The position numbers and the translations under genes were made by a program. A DNA stretch of 19,269 nucleotides from JBOHHM01 sp050725495 (GTDB lineage Bacteria; Pseudomonadota; Gammaproteobacteria; Burkholderiales; Burkholderiaceae_C), in contig JBOHHM010000245.1 in the NCBI GenBank assembly GCA_050725495.1, forward strand, positions 1-19,269, read 5' to 3'. The notes under the pieces are model-generated. The model was given only the letters and a program-made list of their open reading frames with translations. It was not told the origin of the DNA and searched no databases. Every line of letters begins with the position of its first letter. Position 1 is the first letter of the stretch. This document shows positions 8,057 to 15,681 of this stretch, piece by piece.

Positions 8057-8266
8057 ATGTTGAACGTTTGCCAAATTCTAGTCAGGGTGATTGTCCTTGC
8101 GACCAGCGCGGTGGCTTTGGGCGGCTGTGGCCAGAAAGGCCCGCTGGTCCTGCCCAGCGGGACCGCTGCCGCAGGCCGTGCCACTCTGCCTGAAACCCTG
8201 CGATCAGGAACCCAGGCCAGCCCGCCAACGCCTGCGGCCCCGGCCAGCGCTCCCGCAACGCGCTAG
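8057..8266 (+). CDS. lptM: LptM-type small lipoprotein (YifL family)
   Basis: A 69-residue outer-membrane lipoprotein. In Escherichia coli LptM binds the LptD-LptE translocon and promotes correct disulfide formation in LptD. Here a hydrophobic signal (residues 5-22) ends in the lipobox ALGGC with the lipidated cysteine at 24. It is followed at once by GQKGPL, the hallmark of the family. The rest is a Pro/Ala/Thr-rich disordered tail. The start chosen is the ATG at 8057; the longer upstream open frame overlaps cyaY and has no signal peptide at its front. No clear ribosome site is visible. The cyaY-lptM-lysA order matches the cyaY-yifL-dapF neighbourhood of enterobacteria, with lysA in place of dapF. 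Confidence 0.88.
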   Translation: MLNVCQILVRVIVLATSAVALGGCGQKGPLVLPSGTAAAGRATLPETLRSGTQASPPTPAAPASAPATR

Positions 8267-8315
8267 TCCACGACCTCATAGACGCTCGGCCTTGCAGGGC
8301 CAAACCTTGAAAACA

Positions 8316-8331
8316 AAGGCCTGAGGGCCTT
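8316..8331. other. Perfect short hairpin between lptM and lysA
   Basis: AAGGCC and GGCCTT pair across a four-base loop. On the plus strand it is not followed by a T-run, so it is at best a weak terminator after lptM. On the minus strand a T-rich tract (TTTGTTTTC) follows, but no minus-strand gene ends here. The rest of the 8267-8404 gap shows no convincing promoter, though a TAAGAT at 8373-8378 could be a -10 box for lysA. Confidence 0.35.
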
Positions 8332-8404
8332 GCCACCTTGAATCGGCCATGGCGCCCGGGCCTGCCGCAACCTAAGATTCAACCCATCCACACAGCATCC
8401 CGTC

Positions 8405-9682
8405 ATGACCTCTCCCACGCTTCCCGGCCATCCCCAGATCGCTTACCGCGGCGACGACTTGTACGTCGAAAACCTGCGTCTCGCCGATCTGGCGCGCGAG
8501 CATGGCACACCCTTGTTCGTGTATTCCAAAGCATCGATGCTTGAGGCCCTGGCCGCCTACCAGCGCGGCTTTGCCGGACGCAAGGCGCAGATCTGCTACG
8601 CGATGAAGGCCAACTCCTCGCTGGCCGTGCTGCAGGTGTTTGCGCAGGCCGGCTGCGGTTTTGACATTGTCTCGGGCGGCGAACTGCAGCGTGTGCTGGC
8701 CGCGGGCGGCGACCCGAAGAAAGTGATTTTCTCAGGCGTCGGCAAGACCCGCGCCGAAATGCGGCAAGCGCTGGATGCGGGCATTGGCTGCTTCAACGTC
8801 GAAAGCGAGGCCGAACTCGAGGTGCTGAGCGAAGTCGCGGTCTCCGCGGGGCGGCGCGCACCGGTGAGCATACGCGTGAACCCGAACGTCGACCCCAAGA
8901 CCCATCCCTATATCTCGACCGGCCTCAAGGGCAACAAGTTCGGCGTGGCGCATGAACGCACGCTGACCACTTACCAGCGCGCGGCTGCGCTGCCCGGCCT
9001 GCAGGTGGTCGGCATCGACTGCCATATCGGCTCGCAGATCACCGAGGACTCACCCTACCTGGACGCGATGGACCGGGTGCTGGATCTGGTCGAGGCGATC
9101 GAGGCCGCAGGCATCGCCATCCACCACATCGACTTCGGTGGCGGCCTGGGCATCAACTACAACGACGACACACCGCCGCCCGCCGATGCGCTCTGGACGA
9201 AACTGCTGGCCAAGCTCGATGCGCGCGGTTTCGGTGACCGCCAGCTCATGATCGAGCCCGGCCGCTCGCTGGTCGGCAATGCCGGCGTCTGCGTCACCGA
9301 GGTGCTGTACCTCAAGCCCGGCGAGCAGAAGAACTTCTGCATCGTGGACGCGGCCATGAACGACCTGCCAAGGCCCGCGATGTACCAGGCGTTCCACGCC
9401 ATCGTGCCGCTGCAGGCGCAAACCGGCAGCGAAACCCACTACGACGTGGTCGGCCCGGTCTGCGAAAGCGGCGACTGGATAGGCCGCGACCGGGATCTCG
9501 CGGTGCAGCCCGGCGACTTGCTGGCCGTGCTGTCGGCCGGCGCCTACTGCATGAGCATGGCCAGCAACTACAACACCCGCGCTCGGGCGGCGGAAATGCT
9601 GGTCGATGGCCAGCAGGCGCATCTGATCCGGGAGCGCGAAAGCACGGCAGACCAGCTTCGCGGCGAGCGACTGGTGCGCTGA
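8405..9682 (+). CDS. lysA: Diaminopimelate decarboxylase LysA
   Basis: PLP enzyme of fold type III that decarboxylates meso-2,6-diaminopimelate to L-lysine, the last step of lysine synthesis. The 425-residue product has the PLP lysine in CYAMKANS (Lys68). It also has the barrel stretches FDIVSGGE, HIGSQ and DFGGGLGI, the phosphate-binding EPGRSLVG, and the catalytic-cysteine motif GPVCESGD. The C-terminal AYCMSMASNYN supplies substrate and dimer contacts. Length and motif order are complete. The ATG at 8405 gives the usual short N-terminal arm, but no strong ribosome site precedes it. Its stop is three bases from that of the convergent msrQ. Confidence 0.97.
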   Translation: MTSPTLPGHPQIAYRGDDLYVENLRLADLAREHGTPLFVYSKASMLEALAAYQRGFAGRKAQICYAMKANSSLAVLQVFAQAGCGFDIVSGGELQRVLAAGGDPKKVIFSGVGKTRAEMRQALDAGIGCFNVESEAELEVLSEVAVSAGRRAPVSIRVNPNVDPKTHPYISTGLKGNKFGVAHERTLTTYQRAAALPGLQVVGIDCHIGSQITEDSPYLDAMDRVLDLVEAIEAAGIAIHHIDFGGGLGINYNDDTPPPADALWTKLLAKLDARGFGDRQLMIEPGRSLVGNAGVCVTEVLYLKPGEQKNFCIVDAAMNDLPRPAMYQAFHAIVPLQAQTGSETHYDVVGPVCESGDWIGRDRDLAVQPGDLLAVLSAGAYCMSMASNYNTRARAAEMLVDGQQAHLIRERESTADQLRGERLVR

Positions 9683-9684
9683 TT

Positions 9685-9701
9685 GCTACTGTCTTGATAG
9701 C
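9685..9701. repeat. Dispersed GCTA...TAGC element at the lysA/msrQ junction
   Basis: GCTA and TAGC arms enclose nine bases, with flank TTGCTACTGTCTTGATAGC. The TAG stop codon of msrQ (minus strand) is read from the left arm. It resembles the elements at 7814, 16459 and 17383 in arm sequence, length and A/T-rich interior. Confidence 0.5.
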
Positions 9702-10336
9702 TGCCCACGACCCACTGGCAAGGGCAACCATCCTTTTTTCTTCAGGACCTGGAGCAGACGCCAGCCCAGCAAGCCACCCAGGATGGCGGCGTAGACCAGC
9801 ACCTCGGCAAAGTCGTTCTTGCCGGCGCGCATCCAGAAGAAATGCAGCACGGCCAGGCCCGCGATCGCATAGACCAGCTTGTGCAGGGTCTGCCAGCGTT
9901 GGGCCCCCAGGGCCTTGATGGCCCGGTTGAACGAGGTGGCCGCCAGCGGCGTCAGCAGCAAAAAGCCCGAGAAGCCCACCAGGATGAACGGCCGTTTGGC
10001 GATGTCCTTGGCGATGTCGGTCAGATCCAGGCCCATGTCGAACCAGCTGTAGCTCAACAGGTGCAGCACGACGTAGAAATACACGAACAGCCCCAGCATG
10101 CGGCGAAACCGTGCCAACGCCGGCGTGCTGGTGATGACCCGCAAAGGCGTCACGGCCAGCGTGAGGCACAAGAACCGCAAGGTCCAGTCGCCGGTGGCGC
10201 GTATCAGGTACTCGGCCGGATTGGCGCCCAGGTTGTCGGTGGCTGCGCCATACATCAGCCACACGAAGGGCGCAAGCGCCGCCACGAACAGCAGCGGCTT
10301 GGCCACCGGGTGCAGCAGGGCTTTGGCGGTCAACAT
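9686..10336 (-). CDS. msrQ: MsrQ, haem-binding membrane subunit of the periplasmic methionine sulfoxide reductase
   Basis: Six-helix b-haem membrane protein that passes electrons from the respiratory chain to MsrP. The 216-residue product shows several hydrophobic helices. Candidate haem-ligand histidines lie in VVLHLLSYSW (near 93), TLHKLVY (near 150) and AVLHFFW (near 164), which is the ferric-reductase-like pattern of the YedZ family. The ATG overlaps the msrP stop by one base (TGATG), so it is probably translated by coupling. Its own stop lies inside a dispersed repeat. The family was formerly named YedZ. Confidence 0.94.
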   Translation of the reverse strand: MLTAKALLHPVAKPLLFVAALAPFVWLMYGAATDNLGANPAEYLIRATGDWTLRFLCLTLAVTPLRVITSTPALARFRRMLGLFVYFYVVLHLLSYSWFDMGLDLTDIAKDIAKRPFILVGFSGFLLLTPLAATSFNRAIKALGAQRWQTLHKLVYAIAGLAVLHFFWMRAGKNDFAEVLVYAAILGGLLGWRLLQVLKKKGWLPLPVGRGQLSRQ

Positions 10337-11331
10337 CAGTAAAACTTCTTCAAATCCATGCCGGCATACAACTGGCCGACTTGGGGCTCATAGCCGTTGA
10401 ACATCAGGGTCTTGCGCTTCTTGGCAAACAGCCCGTCCTCGCCAATGCGCCGCTCGGTCGCCTGGCTCCAGCGCGGATGGTCGACCTCGGGATTGACGTT
10501 GGAATAAAAGCCGTATTCGTTGGCAGCGGCCTTGTTCCAAGCGGTGCGGGGCTCTTTGTCGGTGAAGCGGATCCTCACCAGGCTCTTGGCGCTCTTGAAG
10601 CCGTATTTCCACGGCACGACCAGGCGCACCGGCGCGCCGTTCTGGTTGGGCAGCACCTCGCCATACATGCCAAAGCCGAGCAGCGTCAGTGGATGCAGGG
10701 CCTCATCGAGCCGCAGGCCCTCGACATAAGGCCAGTCCAGCACGCGCGAGCCGACATGGGGCATGGTCTTCGGGTCGGCCAGGGTCACGAATTCCACATA
10801 TTTCGCGCTGCCCAGCGGCTCGACCTTTTTGACGAGTTCGCTCAAGGAGTAGCCAACCCAGGGAATCACCATGGACCAGCCTTCGACGCAGCGCAGACGG
10901 TAGATGCGCTCCTCCTGCGCACTGAGTTTGAGCAGGTCTTCCAACGCGTATTTGGCGGGCTTTTTGACCAGGCCTTCGACCTCGACCGTCCACGGCGTGG
11001 TCTTGAGCGTGTGGGCGTTCCTCGCGGGATCGGACTTGTCAGTGCCGAATTCGTAGAAGTTGTTGTAGCCGCTGGCGTCCTTGTAGTCGGTGAGCTTGTC
11101 CATGACCAGCGCGCCTGCAACGCTTGATTTGACGCCGGCCAGCGCCGCCAGCTTGCCCGGTCGCTGCATCTGGGCGCGCGCGTCGCGCAGGGCCCAGGAG
11201 GCCAGGGCCGCGCCAGCGACTCCCGTGGCCATGAGTTTGAGCAGCTCGCGGCGGCCCTGGTACACCGATCGCGGCGTGATCTCGCTGGACGCCGGGTGGA
11301 TGAAGCCGTCGTTGCGGGTCTCGATCAACAT
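10336..11331 (-). CDS. msrP: MsrP, periplasmic molybdenum-dependent methionine sulfoxide reductase catalytic subunit
   Basis: Reduces methionine sulfoxide in periplasmic proteins, using electrons from MsrQ. The 331-residue precursor has a Tat-type signal, with twin arginine in QGRRELLKLM (residues 26-35) followed by a weak hydrophobic stretch and a cleavage site near 53. The molybdopterin cysteine ligand is in RLRCVEGWS (Cys148), and the substrate-pocket stretch PVRLVVPWKYGFKSAKS is present. A ribosome site AAGGA lies seven bases before the ATG. The C-terminal half ends in GYEPQVGQLYAG as in other YedY proteins. Folding in the cytoplasm with cofactor before Tat export is known for the family. 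Confidence 0.96.
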   Translation of the reverse strand: MLIETRNDGFIHPASSEITPRSVYQGRRELLKLMATGVAGAALASWALRDARAQMQRPGKLAALAGVKSSVAGALVMDKLTDYKDASGYNNFYEFGTDKSDPARNAHTLKTTPWTVEVEGLVKKPAKYALEDLLKLSAQEERIYRLRCVEGWSMVIPWVGYSLSELVKKVEPLGSAKYVEFVTLADPKTMPHVGSRVLDWPYVEGLRLDEALHPLTLLGFGMYGEVLPNQNGAPVRLVVPWKYGFKSAKSLVRIRFTDKEPRTAWNKAAANEYGFYSNVNPEVDHPRWSQATERRIGEDGLFAKKRKTLMFNGYEPQVGQLYAGMDLKKFY

Positions 11332-11376
11332 GGTGAGGTCCTTGAATCCATTGTTGCGTATTGGTCAGCTGGCGCA

Positions 11377-11388
11377 GGGATTTCTTAC
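11377..11388 (-). promoter_or_regulatory. GTAAG-type element upstream of msrP, possible extracytoplasmic sigma factor box
   Basis: On the minus strand GTAAGAAATCCC stands 45-60 bases before the msrP ATG, in the 74-base gap after ccsB. GTAA-type -35 boxes occur with some stress sigma factors. I cannot identify a matching -10 box with certainty. The gap shows no convincing TTGACA/TATAAT pair and no terminator hairpin, so read-through from ccsB is also possible. Confidence 0.25.
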
Positions 11389-11405
11389 AAGGACCCAACC
11401 GGGGG

Positions 11406-12728
11406 CTACAAAGTTCCGTAGCTGTGCAGGCCGCTGAGGAACATGTTGACGCCCAGGAAGGCGAAGGTCGTGACCGCCAGACCTGCCAGCGCCCACCAGG
11501 CCGCCACCGTGCCGCGCAGGCCTTTCATGAGGCGCATGTGCAGCCAGGCCGCGTAGTTGAGCCAGACGATCAGCGCCCAGGTTTCCTTCGGGTCCCAGCT
11601 CCAGTAGCCGCCCCAGGCTTCGGCCGCCCAGAGCGCGCCCAGCACGGTCGCAATCGTGAAGAAGGCAAAACCGACGGCGATGGACTTGTACATCACGTCG
11701 TCGAGGATGGCCAGATCGGGTAGCCGCGCAGCGATGCGCCTGCGCCCGAACAGGATGCCCGCCACGATCAGCGCCGAAATGCCGAAATAGACGGCCCAGT
11801 AGCTGCCACCAGCTTCTGCGGTGGTCTGGCGAAACACGATCGGCTCGAAGCACAGCACCACGCCCAGCAGCCACAGCGGGGCCAGTTTGTACCAGCGGGT
11901 CTCGCCGGCCTGTTGCTTGATCAGGTAGGCAAACGCCACCATGGCCGCCAGCGCAAAAGTGCCGTAGCCGATGAAGTTGGCCGGCACATGCAGCTTCATC
12001 CACCAGCTCTTGAGCGCGGGCACCAGGGGCTGGATTTCATGGGCCTCGCGCACGACCGTGTACCAGAGCAGGAAACCGACGGCCGCGCTGACCACCAGCA
12101 TCACGAAAGCGCCGAGCGCGCGGGTCTGGTACTGGTCTTCAAAGTACAGATAGAACGCGGCCGTCAACCAGCAAAACAGCACGAACACCTCGTACAGGTT
12201 GCTCACGGGGATGTGACCGATGTCCGCGCCGATCAGGTAGCTCTCGTACCAGCGCACCATGCTGCCTATCAGCGCCATACCCACCGCCGCCCAGGCGACG
12301 CGCGAGCCGATCAATTCCATCGTCGCGCTTTGCCCGCGGGCCGCCATGCCCAGCCAGTAGAACGCCGTGCTCATGAAGAACAGCATGCTCATCCACAGGA
12401 TGGCCGACTGGCTGGACAGGAAATACTTGAGCCAGAACACGCTGTCGGCACGCGCCAGGCTGCCCTGGTATGACAGCATGCCCAGCAGGGAAAACGCCGC
12501 GACGACCAGCATCAGCCCCCGCAGCGGCCGCCAGAACCAGGCGAGCCAGATCGCCGCCGGCATGGCTGCCAGCAAAATGCCTTTTTCATAGACGTCCATG
12601 GCCGCGTCGTAGCGCGCAAAGGCAAACAGGCCGCTGGCCACGACCAGGACGGCAAACAGCCAGTCGAACCAGCTGCGTCGCGAAAAATAGCCTTCGTTCA
12701 GGCTCAAAGTGCTGGTGACCGTGTTCAT
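11406..12728 (-). CDS. ccsB: System II cytochrome c maturation protein CcsB (CcsA/ResC family)
   Basis: Multi-helix inner-membrane protein that, with ResB, exports haem and joins it to CXXCH motifs of periplasmic cytochromes c. The 440-residue product carries the tryptophan-rich WWD-type signature WGGYWSWDPKETWALIVWLN near 372-391. Candidate haem-ligand histidines lie in DIGHIPVSNLYE (near 168), KLHVPANFIGYG (near 245) and GLHSYG (near 436). The SNLYE stretch and the signature are diagnostic of the CcmC/CcmF/CcsA superfamily. Its ATG overlaps the resB stop (ATGA). Naming differs between groups: the larger soluble-domain partner is ResB/Ccs1, and this one is ResC/CcsA/CcsB. Confidence 0.94.
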   Translation of the reverse strand: MNTVTSTLSLNEGYFSRRSWFDWLFAVLVVASGLFAFARYDAAMDVYEKGILLAAMPAAIWLAWFWRPLRGLMLVVAAFSLLGMLSYQGSLARADSVFWLKYFLSSQSAILWMSMLFFMSTAFYWLGMAARGQSATMELIGSRVAWAAVGMALIGSMVRWYESYLIGADIGHIPVSNLYEVFVLFCWLTAAFYLYFEDQYQTRALGAFVMLVVSAAVGFLLWYTVVREAHEIQPLVPALKSWWMKLHVPANFIGYGTFALAAMVAFAYLIKQQAGETRWYKLAPLWLLGVVLCFEPIVFRQTTAEAGGSYWAVYFGISALIVAGILFGRRRIAARLPDLAILDDVMYKSIAVGFAFFTIATVLGALWAAEAWGGYWSWDPKETWALIVWLNYAAWLHMRLMKGLRGTVAAWWALAGLAVTTFAFLGVNMFLSGLHSYGTL

Positions 12729-14845
12729 GCCTTCACCCCTATCAGTTTCTCTGTCAAGCGCCCGAATTCGCGGTCGCCATCCATGGTCTTGCGGTTGGTC
12801 GACAGCGCCATGGTGGCGTGGGTCCTGCCGTCGCGCGGCGTGACCCAGACCCAGACCCGGCGCTCGCGCACATAAAGCATCGCAAAAACGCCCAGGATCA
12901 GCAAAACGCAGCCCAGATAGACCACGTTCTTGCCAGGGGCCCGGGCCAGCTGGAACACGCTGGCCTGGACCTGGGTGAAATCCTTGAGCTGGAAAGCCAT
13001 GGGCGCCGGGTAGAACAGGGCATCGCTTAGCGAGAGCACGGCCTGCGTCATGAAGGCCTGGGTTTTGTCGCTGGACTCCAGGACTTGGAGGCCGGCGCGC
13101 TCGCGCGTGAGCTGCACCAGCTCGAACAGCGCGCCGTTGAGAATGCGCACCAGCACCTCGCCGGCCCGCGCGCGCTCGCCCTCGGGCACATTGGCTTCCA
13201 TGAAGTCGGCAATGGCCTGCAGGCCGCCGGTCTTGCGGTCCTTGTCACGGCCCACGCCCTCGGCGCCGGCAAACAGGGCCAGGGCCCGCGCGGCCGATGC
13301 GGCGAGCTGCTGGGCCAGTTCCGGGCGGGCCGGGTCGACCGCCTTGGCGGCATAGCGGCGCACCGCCTGCTCGCGCAGCACGGGGTCCGACAGGGCAGAG
13401 CGCAGCCGCAGGAAGCCTTCCATGCCACCCTGCTCGTCAGCGGGGATGCGCAGATAGCGGAACGGCTCGGCCGGCGTTTCGCGCAGGCCCATGAGGTAGA
13501 CCGGCACGCCGTCGCCTGCGTCCACCGGCAGCATGTAGTTGTGGAATTCGCGCGCCTGGCCGGCGGCGTCGCGCAGCTTGTAGCTGATGCTGGGGCCGAC
13601 GTTGCGCAGCTCTTTCTTCGTGACGGTCTTGTTGGCCGCGCCCAGGCGCGCAGCGATGGAGTCGCGCAGATCGACCTTGCGCACATCGACCCCGCTGGCG
13701 CTGCCGCCGGCGAAGTTCTCGACGTTGATCACGCGCAGGCCGGTGTATTCGAGGGTGAGCTTCTCGGCACCCTCGCCCTGGCCCTTGCTGAGCTGGGACG
13801 AACCGCCGATCACGCCCTCGATCTCGAAGGACTTGGCGGCGGCCGTCATGGGCACGGACTGGAGTTTGACGCTGGAGCCGCCGTCGTCAAAGCTGGACTG
13901 GTAGATCTCGATGCCCTTGTAGCGTGCCGGATGGTTGACCTCGACCCGCGCCGGCAGTTGCTCGCCGGTGGCCTTGTCGTGGATCACGATCTCGCTGGCA
14001 AAGAGCTTGGGCATGCCGGTGGAGTAATGCTCGACGATGAACTTCTTGAGCTCGATCGCAAACGGCAGGTCCTGCAGCAGCACGCCATCGGCCTGGTTCA
14101 GGATCGCGGTGCTCGACTGCGTGCCTTCGGCGACCAGCAGGTTGCCGCGAAACGTGGGGTTGCGCTCGCTCAGGCGGTGCTGGGGCTTCACGTCGGCGAT
14201 CAGGCCACCGCCGCTGTAGGGCGTCTTGCCGTTGAACCACATCTGGGCGCGCACGATCAGGTCGCCGTCGAGCAGGCCGCCCAGGCAGACCAGCACGATG
14301 GCGCTGTGAGCGGCGATATAGCCCAGCTTGTTGGCGGCGCCGGCCTTGGCCGCCACCATCCAGCCGTGATCGCGCTGCTGCAGCCTGACCTTCCAGCCGG
14401 CCTGGGCCAGCGTGCGGCCTATGCGTTGCGCCGCGGCTTCGGGGGCTTCTCCCAACTCAGCCTCGGCGCGGTGGTGAAACGCCTTGAGGCTTTGCTCGCG
14501 AATGTTTTCCTTGTAGGCCTTGAGGTCGGCCAGGATCTTGGGCGTGTTGCGCGCGATGCACAGCGAGGTGCTGATGACCAGGAAGGCCAGGATCAGCAGA
14601 AACCACCAGGCGCTGTAGACCGTGTACAGGCTGACCGCGCCAAACACCTCGGCCCAGAACGGACCGAACTGGTTCACATAGTTGTTCAGCGGCTCGCCCT
14701 GCTTGAGCACGGTGCCGATGATGGACGCGATGCAGATGACGGTCAGCAGCGAAATCGCAAAGCGCATCGACGACAGCAACTCCACGCCTTGGCGCAAGGC
14801 CTGCGAACCGGTTCTGACGCGAAGTCCGTGGGTGGAAACTGACAT
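12725..14845 (-). CDS. resB: System II cytochrome c maturation protein ResB (Ccs1)
   Basis: Partner of CcsB in the haem channel and synthetase; it holds apocytochrome and haem at the periplasmic face. The 706-residue product has membrane helices near 25-48, 74-100 and 173-196. A large periplasmic domain of roughly 430 residues follows, and a last helix lies near 640-660. A conserved-type histidine lies in IAAHSAIVL (near 179). The ATG at 14845 gives a normal ResB N-terminus, but no ribosome site is evident. Only about 20 bases separate it from the terminator of the preceding cytochrome gene, so its promoter is unclear. It overlaps ccsB by ATGA. Confidence 0.94.
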   Translation of the reverse strand: MSVSTHGLRVRTGSQALRQGVELLSSMRFAISLLTVICIASIIGTVLKQGEPLNNYVNQFGPFWAEVFGAVSLYTVYSAWWFLLILAFLVISTSLCIARNTPKILADLKAYKENIREQSLKAFHHRAEAELGEAPEAAAQRIGRTLAQAGWKVRLQQRDHGWMVAAKAGAANKLGYIAAHSAIVLVCLGGLLDGDLIVRAQMWFNGKTPYSGGGLIADVKPQHRLSERNPTFRGNLLVAEGTQSSTAILNQADGVLLQDLPFAIELKKFIVEHYSTGMPKLFASEIVIHDKATGEQLPARVEVNHPARYKGIEIYQSSFDDGGSSVKLQSVPMTAAAKSFEIEGVIGGSSQLSKGQGEGAEKLTLEYTGLRVINVENFAGGSASGVDVRKVDLRDSIAARLGAANKTVTKKELRNVGPSISYKLRDAAGQAREFHNYMLPVDAGDGVPVYLMGLRETPAEPFRYLRIPADEQGGMEGFLRLRSALSDPVLREQAVRRYAAKAVDPARPELAQQLAASAARALALFAGAEGVGRDKDRKTGGLQAIADFMEANVPEGERARAGEVLVRILNGALFELVQLTRERAGLQVLESSDKTQAFMTQAVLSLSDALFYPAPMAFQLKDFTQVQASVFQLARAPGKNVVYLGCVLLILGVFAMLYVRERRVWVWVTPRDGRTHATMALSTNRKTMDGDREFGRLTEKLIGVKA

Positions 14846-14865
14846 GGAAGAATTGTCGGTGACTC

Positions 14866-14904
14866 AAACAAAAAAGGCGGGCCCTCCGAAGATAGGCCCG
14901 CCTT
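14866..14904 (-). terminator. Strong intrinsic terminator after the cytochrome c4 gene
   Basis: On the minus strand AAGGCGGGCC pairs perfectly with GGCCCGCCTT (14904-14895 with 14883-14874) around an 11-base loop. A T-rich tail TTTTTTGTTTG follows. It lies about 65 bases past the cytochrome stop and only about 20 bases before the resB ATG. Confidence 0.88.
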
Positions 14905-14943
14905 GCTTAGGGTTGGTTGTTGGCGGTTAGTTCACATCATCCC

Positions 14944-14959
14944 CGCGGCAATTGCCGCG
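14944..14959. repeat. Sixteen-base perfect palindrome CGCGGCAATTGCCGCG
   Basis: A perfect palindrome without spacer, between the cytochrome c4 stop and its terminator, about 100 bases upstream of resB. It may be a dimeric repressor or activator site or just chance in G+C-rich DNA. It is not followed by a T-run, so it is not itself a terminator. Confidence 0.45.
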
Positions 14960-14970
14960 CAGTCGCCGCC

Positions 14971-15609
14971 TCAACGAAGGCCGGCGATGTAGTCGGCTAC
15001 GGCCCTGATCTCGCGGTCGTTCAGCTTGGCCGCCACCTGGGTCATTTGCAGGCTGTTTTTGCGGCCGCCATCGCGGAACGTGGTCAGCTGGGCAGCGGTG
15101 TAGTCGGCATGCTGGCCGGCCAGACGCGGGTATTGCGACGGAATGCCGACGCCGTTGGGGCTGTGGCAGCCGGCGCAGGCCGCCACCTGACGGTCGGCAA
15201 TGCCGCCGCGGTAGATGCGCTCGCCCAGGCCCACGAGTTCCTTGTCCTTGGCGAAACCGGGCTTGGCTTTTTTGGCCGTGACCCAGTAGGCGATGTTTTT
15301 CATGTCGTCATCGCTGAGCGCCGTGGCAAAGCCCTTCATGACGGCGTTGTTGCGCGTGCCCGACTTGAATTCCTGCAGTTGCTTGACCAGGTATTCAGGG
15401 TGTTGCTGCGACAGCTTGGGGTTGGCGGGCGTGCCGGAGTTGCCATCCGCGCCGTGGCAGGCGGCACAGACTGCGGTGTAGCTGGCTTCCCCTTTGACCA
15501 GATCGGGCTTGGCCACCTTGGGAGCGGCGGCCTTGTCTTCCGTGGCATGGGTGGAAAAAGCGGGTGCTGCCAGCATGGCAGCCGTCAGCAAGGAGGCAAG
15601 CAACTTCAT
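14971..15609 (-). CDS. Dihaem cytochrome c4-type periplasmic electron carrier
   Basis: A 212-residue protein with a Sec signal peptide, probably cleaved after THA at residue 22. Two similar class I cytochrome c domains each bind one haem. CAACH (48-52) and CAGCH (about 145-149) are the attachment sites, and methionines in NAVMKGFAT and NSLQMTQVA are the likely axial ligands. This layout is typical of cytochrome c4, which carries electrons to terminal oxidases. The reading frame stays open far upstream on the minus strand, but that part is antisense to engB. The ATG at 15609 is the one that exposes the signal peptide. Standing just before resB-ccsB, it is a natural client of that machinery. 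Confidence 0.93.
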   Translation of the reverse strand: MKLLASLLTAAMLAAPAFSTHATEDKAAAPKVAKPDLVKGEASYTAVCAACHGADGNSGTPANPKLSQQHPEYLVKQLQEFKSGTRNNAVMKGFATALSDDDMKNIAYWVTAKKAKPGFAKDKELVGLGERIYRGGIADRQVAACAGCHSPNGVGIPSQYPRLAGQHADYTAAQLTTFRDGGRKNSLQMTQVAAKLNDREIRAVADYIAGLR

Positions 15610-15625
15610 ATCGAGGGTCTGTTTA

Positions 15626-15653
15626 TTGGCGCAAAACTTCGTGATTCTACAAT
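15626..15653 (+). promoter_or_regulatory. Putative sigma-70 promoter of engB
   Basis: TTGGCG (15626-15631) and TACAAT (15648-15653) are separated by 16 bases. This predicts a transcript start near 15660 and a leader of about 20 bases before the ATG at 15682. It also excludes the in-frame ATG at 15652 as the start, because that codon overlaps the -10 box. Confidence 0.6.
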
Positions 15654-15681
15654 GAGGCTCCGGGTTTCCCCCTCCAGATCC

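Noticed and set aside
8045..8074. TTG at 8074 as the cyaY start
   Set aside because: It adds ten residues with no frataxin counterpart and overlaps the lptM start, while MTDLEYMD at 8044 matches the family.
8316..8331. AAGGCC/GGCCTT hairpin as a strong terminator
   Set aside because: The T-rich side is on the minus strand, where no gene ends, and the plus-strand side has no T-run. Kept only as a hairpin of unknown role.
13085..14842. Plus-strand open frame of 585 codons opposite resB, almost the same length as the gene
   Set aside because: Long antisense frames arise from third-position G/C bias. The translation has no signal, domain or coherent hydrophobic pattern, while the minus strand reads as a complete ResB.
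15652..15681. Earlier in-frame ATG for engB at 15652, and the longer open frame back to 14917
   Set aside because: The ATG overlaps the probable -10 box TACAAT, and the longer frame is antisense to the cytochrome gene.
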